A stretch of DNA of 64,000 nucleotides. It comes from Ramlibacter agri. GTDB taxonomy: Bacteria > Pseudomonadota > Gammaproteobacteria > Burkholderiales > Burkholderiaceae_C. Under the pieces are notes generated by a model. It was not told the DNA's origin. It saw only the letters and a list, made by a program, of their open reading frames with translations, and did no database searches. Below, piece after piece: positions 59,210-64,000 of the stretch. A program made the position numbers and the translations under genes. The stretch is from assembly GCF_012927085.1 (NCBI RefSeq), contig NZ_JABBFX010000003.1, forward strand, positions 1 to 64,000, written 5' to 3'. The stretch's first letter is position 1, and every line of letters starts with the position of its first letter.

Positions 59210-60925
59210 ATGAAGAACAGACTTCCGGGCTACGCCGCATCCGCGGCCACGCTCCTGCTGCTGGCCGCCTGCGGCGGCAGCGGCAACGACGACAGCGGGC
59301 CGCAGCTGGGAGCGGCGGTCGGCGCGCAGCTCAAGTCCTGCACCGACCTCGCCAGCAAGATCAGCTTCGCCAACACCACGATCACTGGCGCCAATGCCGT
59401 CGCCGACGGCACGGCGGTGGGAGGCCTTCCCGCGCCGGCGCATTGCCAGGTGACCGGCAACATGTTCAGCCGCACCGGCATCGACGGCAAGCCCTACGCC
59501 ATCGGCTTCGAGATGCGCCTGCCCAATGACTGGAACGGCCGCTTCTTCTACCAGGCCAACGGCGGCACCGATGGCAGCGTGGTCGCGGCCACGGGCGGCG
59601 TCAACGGCGGTGGCGGACTGACGAACGCGCTGAAGATGGGCTTCGCGGTGATCAGCTCCGACGCCGGCCACGCCAACGATCCCACCAACCCGTTCGGGCC
59701 GCCCGTCTTCGGCGTGGATCCGCAAGCGCGCCTGGACTACGGCTACCAGGCCGTCGGCAAGCTCACGCCGATGGCCAAGAACGTGATCGCCACCGCCTAC
59801 GGCAAGGGCCCGGACCGCTCGTACATCGGCGGCTGCTCCAACGGCGGCCGCCACACGATGGTGGCGGCGTCGCGCTATGCCGACCAGTACGACGGCTACC
59901 TCGTGGGCGACCCGGGCTTCCGCCTGCCGCTGGCGGCCATCGCCAACATCAAGGGCGCGCAGACCTACGCCACGCTGGCGACCAACCCCGCGGACCTGTC
60001 CACCGGCTTCACTACCGCCGAGCGCACGCTGGTGTCCAACGCCGTGCTCTCGAAGTGCGATGCGCTGGACGGTGTCGCTGACGGCATGGTCAACGACACC
60101 AAGGCCTGCCAGAAGGCCTTCGACCTGCAGCGCGACGTGCCCACCTGCAACGGCGCGCGCGACGGCAGCTGCCTGAGCGCCGACCAGAAGACCAAGATCG
60201 CCGGGCTGTTCGCCGGCGCGACCACCAGCACGGGCGCCAAGATCTATTCCAGCTGGCCTTACGACAACGGCCTGGCCACCGGTGGCTGGTCGTTCTGGAA
60301 GTTCACGGTGCCGATGATCCTGGACTCGGGCGCCGTCGGCCTGATCTGGCAGGTGCCGCCGGAAGACCCCGCCACCTTCAGTGGCCCGGTGTTCGCCCTG
60401 ACCGGCAACGTCGACACCATGCTGGCCAAGGTCAATGCGACGAACGCGACCTACATGGAGAGCGCGATGTCCTTCATGCTGCCGCCGGACGCCGGCAACC
60501 TCGACAAGGTGAAGAGCCGCGGCGCCAAGATGATGGTCTATCACGGCACCGCCGACCCCATCTTCTCGAGCGACGACACGACGTCCTGGTATGACCAGCT
60601 GTCCACCCGCAGCGGCGGCAGCGCGCAGGGCTTCGCGCGCTTCTATCGCATCCCCGGCATGAACCACTGCTCCGGTGGCCCGGCCACAGACCAGTTCGAC
60701 ATGCTGACCCCGTTGGTGAACTGGGTCGAGAAGGGCGTCGCGCCGGACAGCGTGACGGCCAGCGTGCGCGGCGCCGGCAATGCCGGTGGCGCCAACGCCG
60801 ACATTCCGTCGAGCTGGTCCGCGACCCGTAGCCGCCCGCTGTGTCCGTATCCGCTGGTCACCCGCTACAACGGCGGCGACAAGGAGTCGGCAGCCAGCTT
60901 CAGCTGCGTGATCGCATCGAACTAG
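59210..60925 (+). CDS. tannase/feruloyl esterase-family lipoprotein
   Basis: A 571-residue exported esterase. The lipoprotein signal LLLLAACGGSG predicts lipidation. The CS-D-HC arrangement typical of tannases is visible: Cys-Ser in IGGCSNGGRH, Asp in HGTADPIFSS, and His-Cys in GMNHCSGGP, where a disulfide holds the catalytic Ser and His together. The lid region is between ~230 and 420. It should hydrolyse hydroxycinnamate or gallate esters on the cell surface. GAGGAG lies upstream of the ATG at 59210. Confidence 0.9.
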   Translation: MKNRLPGYAASAATLLLLAACGGSGNDDSGPQLGAAVGAQLKSCTDLASKISFANTTITGANAVADGTAVGGLPAPAHCQVTGNMFSRTGIDGKPYAIGFEMRLPNDWNGRFFYQANGGTDGSVVAATGGVNGGGGLTNALKMGFAVISSDAGHANDPTNPFGPPVFGVDPQARLDYGYQAVGKLTPMAKNVIATAYGKGPDRSYIGGCSNGGRHTMVAASRYADQYDGYLVGDPGFRLPLAAIANIKGAQTYATLATNPADLSTGFTTAERTLVSNAVLSKCDALDGVADGMVNDTKACQKAFDLQRDVPTCNGARDGSCLSADQKTKIAGLFAGATTSTGAKIYSSWPYDNGLATGGWSFWKFTVPMILDSGAVGLIWQVPPEDPATFSGPVFALTGNVDTMLAKVNATNATYMESAMSFMLPPDAGNLDKVKSRGAKMMVYHGTADPIFSSDDTTSWYDQLSTRSGGSAQGFARFYRIPGMNHCSGGPATDQFDMLTPLVNWVEKGVAPDSVTASVRGAGNAGGANADIPSSWSATRSRPLCPYPLVTRYNGGDKESAASFSCVIASN

Positions 60926-60975
60926 CGCTATTTTCCTAGGTGCATTTGCATGGGCCGCAGTGGATACTGCGGCCC

Positions 60976-61689
60976 ATGCCGTCTTTGCCCACCCCCTTGC
61001 ACATCGGCATCGTGGCCTGTTCCGCCGAGGGTGCCGCGCTCTGCTACCGCACCATCTGCCGCGCTGGCTCCGACCTGCTGGGCGCGCATGCGCACCCGGA
61101 GCTGTCGATGCACACGCCCTCGCTGGCGGGCTACCTCGATTGCCTGGAGCGCTCCGACATGGGCGGGGTGGCGCAGCTGATGCTGGAATCGGCGCGCAAG
61201 CTGAAGCAGGCCGGCGCCGATTTCCTGATCTGCCCCGACAACACCATCCACGCGGCCTTCGAGCAGGTGGCGCCGCATTCGCCGCTGCCCTGGCTGCACA
61301 TCGCCGACGTGGTGGCGGCCGAGGCGCAGCGGCGCGGCTTCCAGCGCGTGGGGCTCACCGGCACGCAGTGGCTGGTGGACAGCGACGTGTACCCGCAGAA
61401 GCTGGCCGCGCGCGGGCTGCAGTGCGTGAAGCCGAATACGGCGGAGCGCGCGAAGCTCAATCGGATCATCGTCGACGAGCTGGTGCTGGGCGAGTTCCGG
61501 GCGCCCAGCGTCGCCTGGCTGCAGCAGCTCATCGCCAGCTTGCAGCGCCAGGGCTGCGATGCCGTTGCGCTGGCCTGCACCGAGATCCCGCTGGTGATCA
61601 GCGACGGGAACTCGCCCTTGCCGACTCTGGACTCGACGCGCCTGCTGGCGCTGGCGGCGCTGAAGCGCGCGATCGAAGCGGCGCCCTGA
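60976..61689 (+). CDS. aspartate/glutamate racemase-family protein
   Basis: A 237-residue protein. Two conserved cysteines, in DFLICPDNTIH and ALACTEIPLVI, match the Asp/Glu racemase two-base mechanism. GIVACSAEGAALCYRTI is an atypical glycine-rich N-terminus. The family includes aspartate racemase and hydantoin racemase. The start at 60976 is chosen because an ATG at 60940 lies in the likely promoter. It ends directly against the convergent dioxygenase gene. Confidence 0.87.
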   Translation: MPSLPTPLHIGIVACSAEGAALCYRTICRAGSDLLGAHAHPELSMHTPSLAGYLDCLERSDMGGVAQLMLESARKLKQAGADFLICPDNTIHAAFEQVAPHSPLPWLHIADVVAAEAQRRGFQRVGLTGTQWLVDSDVYPQKLAARGLQCVKPNTAERAKLNRIIVDELVLGEFRAPSVAWLQQLIASLQRQGCDAVALACTEIPLVISDGNSPLPTLDSTRLLALAALKRAIEAAP

Positions 61690-62499
61690 TCAGGCCGCGC
61701 CGAACTCGTAAGAGGCCATCGGCACCTTCATGACGTGGTCGACGAACAGCCGGTGGCCGGTGTCGTCACCGGCAGCCCCGGCCGCGACCATCAGCGGGAT
61801 CAGGTGGTCCTCGCGCGGATGCGCGATGCGCGCGGCCGGGGCCTGCTGCCAGTGCACCAGCATGTCGTTGCGCTTGGCCGCATCGGGCTGCGAGATCGCA
61901 TCGTTCAGCCAGTCCTCGAACGCCGTGGCCGGCGCCGTGGCGGCGTCCTGGTTGAAGCCGCGCATGTTGTGGAAGGTGAGCCCGCTGCCGAGGATCAGCA
62001 CGCCTTCGTCGCGCAGCGGCTGCAGTGCCTGGCCGGCGCGGATGTGTTCCGCCGGGTCGTAGCTGGACTTCATTGACAGCAGCACGACCGGCACGTCGGC
62101 GTCCGGGTACATCAGGTACAGCGGCACGAAGGTGCCGTGGTCGTAGCCGCGCTGCGGGTCCTCGCCGGCGCGGATGCCGGCATCTCCCAACAGGCCGCGC
62201 ACGCGCTGCGCCAGCTCCGGTGAGCCCGGTGCCTTGTACTGCAGCTGGTAGGTGTGCTCGGGGAAGCCGTAGTAGTCGTAGTCCATGGGCGGCTGCGCCG
62301 AGGTGGACACGCGGAACTCCGGTGCTTCCCAGTGCCCGGTGATCACCAGCACGGCTTTCGGCTTGGCGGGCAGGCGCTGCGGCAGCGCGGCGAACTCGCG
62401 CACGGTCTTCGCGAAGGCCGCGCGGCGGTCGTCCATCCACGGCCAGGGGCCGCCGCCGTGCGAGACGAAGTAGACGGGAAAGCGCTGCGTACGGGTCAT
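61690..62499 (-). CDS. DODA-type class III extradiol dioxygenase
   Basis: A 269-residue LigB/DODA-family ring-cleavage dioxygenase. Metal and catalytic residues are expected in YFVSHGGGPWPW, VITGHWEAPEFRV, GYDHGTFVPLYLMYP and HPREDHLIPLMVAAGAA. It opens catechol-type rings using Fe(II) or Zn; the natural substrate is unknown. It may use phenolics released by the nearby esterase (inference). Confidence 0.9.
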   Translation of the reverse strand: MTRTQRFPVYFVSHGGGPWPWMDDRRAAFAKTVREFAALPQRLPAKPKAVLVITGHWEAPEFRVSTSAQPPMDYDYYGFPEHTYQLQYKAPGSPELAQRVRGLLGDAGIRAGEDPQRGYDHGTFVPLYLMYPDADVPVVLLSMKSSYDPAEHIRAGQALQPLRDEGVLILGSGLTFHNMRGFNQDAATAPATAFEDWLNDAISQPDAAKRNDMLVHWQQAPAARIAHPREDHLIPLMVAAGAAGDDTGHRLFVDHVMKVPMASYEFGAA

Positions 62500-62645
62500 G
62501 AAGCATCCAGGCGAAAGCAGCTAGCGTACTACCGCTCATGCAAGCGTGCATTGCGTCACGGCCGCGTTCGGCCCCATCACCCGAATGACCGATGAAAAAC
62601 ACGCTGCAAATGCGCAGACTCTCTCCATCCCGAGGTGCAAACGTG

Positions 62646-62765
62646 ATGACCGCCAACTTCCCCCTGAACGGCAATTCCCGCAAGCAGCGCAAGACCCAGT
62701 CCGTGGCCTGGTTCCTGGCCATGGTGGGCTTCTCGCTGGCCGCGGCGGTCATCATCGTCCTGTAA
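62646..62765 (+). CDS. 39-residue single-span membrane protein (hypothetical)
   Basis: ATG at 62646 (GTG at 62643 is an alternative) encodes 39 residues: a basic N-terminus with NSRKQRKTQS followed by one hydrophobic helix AWFLAMVGFSLAAAVIIVL ending at TAA. GAGG about ten bases upstream may be the ribosome site. Positive-inside residues suggest the C-terminus faces the periplasm. It fills the space between two minus-strand genes and ends one base before the convergent stop. Confidence 0.55.
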   Translation: MTANFPLNGNSRKQRKTQSVAWFLAMVGFSLAAAVIIVL

Positions 62766-62766
62766 C

Positions 62767-63732
62767 TCAACGCAACGACGAATAGTTCAAGGGCACGAAC
62801 ACGTAGCCCTTCCCATCGGCCGCCGCCCGCAAGTGCCCCACGCCGGGGAAAGCCAGGTGGGCCGCACCGACCAGGTAGCCACCCTTCGCCGCATCCGTAT
62901 AAGCCGCCACGCGCTGCGCCATCGCGGGCGCGTTGTCGCTGTCGAAGGCGATCGTGACCGCCGGGTCCTCGAACTGCACGGCCGCCACGTGCATCAGGTC
63001 GCCCCACAGCACCAGCTTCTGGCCCTGGCTTTCGATGACATAGACCGTGTGGCCCGGCGTGTGGCCGTAGGCCGATTGCGCGCGGATGCCCGGCGCCAGG
63101 TCGGTGCTGCCTTCGAAGGTCTTCAGCATGCCGGCCTGCGCGTACGGGCCCACCGAGGCCTGCGCGGCGGAGAAGAAGTCCTTCATCTGCGGCGCGGCGG
63201 CGTTCATGTTGGCCTCGCTCAGCCAGTAGTCGGTGTCGCGCTTGTCGATGCGCAGCACCGCATTGGGAAAGGCGCGCGTGCCGCCGGATAGCAGGCCGCC
63301 GACGTGGTCGGCGTGCATGTGCGTGATGTAGATCTCGTCCACCTGCTCGGGCCGGTAGCCGGCCGCGCGCAGGTTCTGCAGCAGGAAGCCCAGCGTCGGC
63401 CCGAAGGTGTTGCCGGCGCCGGTGTCCACCAGCACCAGCTTGCTGCCCGTGTTGACCAGGAAGCCGTTGACCGAGGTCTCCACCTGCTCGCCGAGGTAGC
63501 TGCGCTTGAGCGCTTCGCCGATGCGGGCCGGGTCGCCCTTGAGCAACTGCGCGACCGGCAGCTTCACGGTGCCGTCGGACAGCACGGTCACTTCGTAGTC
63601 GCCCACCATCATGCGCTGCCAGCCGGGCGCCTGCTGCTTCTGCAGCGGCGCGTCGGCAAAGCTGGCGCTGGGCAGGGCGGCCGCGCCGGCCAGGCAGGCG
63701 GCGGCGAACAGGGTGGCGAGCAGCTTGGGCAT
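62767..63732 (-). CDS. exported MBL-fold metallo-hydrolase
   Basis: A 321-residue protein with a signal peptide (KLLATLFAAACLAGAAALPSASFA). The metal motif is THMHADHVGGL, with GHTPGHTVYVIES, LWGDLMH and VGAAHLAFPGVGHL providing the remaining ligands. This is the exported lactonase/hydrolase branch; quorum-quenching or other ester/lactone activity is possible but unproven. The start at 63732 is supported by GGAGG about ten bases upstream; longer frames lack it. Confidence 0.88.
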   Translation of the reverse strand: MPKLLATLFAAACLAGAAALPSASFADAPLQKQQAPGWQRMMVGDYEVTVLSDGTVKLPVAQLLKGDPARIGEALKRSYLGEQVETSVNGFLVNTGSKLVLVDTGAGNTFGPTLGFLLQNLRAAGYRPEQVDEIYITHMHADHVGGLLSGGTRAFPNAVLRIDKRDTDYWLSEANMNAAAPQMKDFFSAAQASVGPYAQAGMLKTFEGSTDLAPGIRAQSAYGHTPGHTVYVIESQGQKLVLWGDLMHVAAVQFEDPAVTIAFDSDNAPAMAQRVAAYTDAAKGGYLVGAAHLAFPGVGHLRAAADGKGYVFVPLNYSSLR

Positions 63733-63983
63733 CTCTCGGTCCTCCGGTGTGGGATGCGCGGATTTGACATGGCACGGCCCGGCCGTACAAGCAGGCGGGG
63801 AATTCGCTGGAACTGCCGCTGGGCTTCCTGCAGGGCTTGGGGCGCGGCTTCTTCTGGCTCGCACTGCTGGCCTGGGCCGCCACCGCCGTCGCGCGGCTGC
63901 GCCGCTTCACCGCCGGCCTTGTCCGACACGCGCCGCCCGGTCCGGCACGTTGAATGAGGGCAGATGCGAAGAAGGAGTTACCC
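63733..63983. other. intergenic region before the last partial gene
   Basis: About 250 bases between divergent genes. It contains the ribosome site of the MBL gene at the left and GAAGGAG at 63970-63976 for the next gene. No convincing gene or structured RNA is visible. A short hydrophobic frame at 63837-63953 has only a TTG start and no ribosome site. Confidence 0.6.
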
Positions 63984-64000
63984 ATGAAGCTATCCGCCAT
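63984..64000 (+). CDS. start of an unidentified gene (partial)
   Basis: ATG at 63984 with a good GAAGGAG eight bases upstream opens MKLSA and runs out of the window. Too little sequence is present to name it. Confidence 0.6.

Noticed and set aside
63837..63953. 38-codon hydrophobic frame with a TTG start
   Set aside because: No ribosome site, no good start codon and no similarity that I recognise; probably a chance GC-rich frame or a gene remnant.
61766..64000. 744-codon minus-strand frame at the right end
   Set aside because: It runs through the out-of-frame dioxygenase and MBL genes, whose motifs are in other frames.

Overview
This 64 kb window is a chromosomal segment of a high-GC betaproteobacterium, most likely Burkholderiales and close to Comamonadaceae (Ramlibacter/Variovorax-like). 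This placement is an inference from several things: separate glyQ/glyS, the ybeX(corC)-lnt pair, a LiuR-type MerR regulator beside isovaleryl-CoA dehydrogenase, four-base ATGA overlaps between operon genes, and several Bug/TctC-type periplasmic binding proteins. I see no insertion sequence, prophage, integrase, tRNA or CRISPR array. Coding density is very high and no gene-free stretch exceeds about 300 bases; the longest gap is near the right end.

Layout, left half. The window opens in the 3' end of a 23S rRNA, then a 5S rRNA and a Rho-independent terminator (1-340). Next come an acyl-CoA ligase/metallo-beta-lactamase-fold pair, a membrane-anchored lipase-like hydrolase, a LuxR-type regulator, and a CRP-like regulator convergent with a class III nucleotide cyclase (359-7250). 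A GNAT gene with a probably leaderless promoter is followed by a housekeeping block: corC, lnt, glyQ, glyS, gmhB, plsC and a YgjP-like metallopeptidase (7409-15988). A LiuR-controlled acyl-CoA catabolism block contains a thioesterase, isovaleryl-CoA dehydrogenase, carbonic anhydrase, hydrolase, thiolase, SDR, M20 peptidase and a second acyl-CoA dehydrogenase (15991-23960). Two tandem receiver-like paralogues, an NTF2-like protein and a rhodanese/YchJ/HAD trio follow (23961-26772). Then comes a complete RsbR-RsbS-RsbT partner-switching (stressosome) module with a fused ATPase/PP2C phosphatase and two histidine kinases (26866-32328), facing a GAF-EAL phosphodiesterase.

Layout, right half. Positions 33814-48496 hold accessory catabolic genes: a GntR regulator, three Bug binding proteins, a glucarate-dehydratase-like enolase, an argininosuccinate-lyase-like enzyme, GST, SDR, PAP2, an opine-dehydrogenase-like enzyme, AsnC, an amidohydrolase, ornithine cyclodeaminase-like and RidA proteins. 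Positions 48519-58553 carry two convergent thiamin operons, each behind a TPP riboswitch. The forward one is thiD-luxE-like-luxC-like-ABC ATPase-permease-NMT1/THI5-like binding protein-SDR-thiE. The reverse one is thiO-thiS-thiG. The right end has a MarR regulator, a tannase-family lipoprotein, an Asp/Glu racemase-like protein, a DODA-type dioxygenase, a 39-residue membrane protein and a secreted MBL hydrolase.

The most interesting system is the forward thiamin operon. A LuxE/LuxC acid-reductase pair plus an SDR is translationally locked into a TPP-riboswitch operon between thiD and thiE, beside a pyrimidine-type ABC importer, and no luciferase is present. I propose, as inference only, that these three enzymes reduce an imported carboxylated thiamin precursor to the alcohol that ThiD can phosphorylate.
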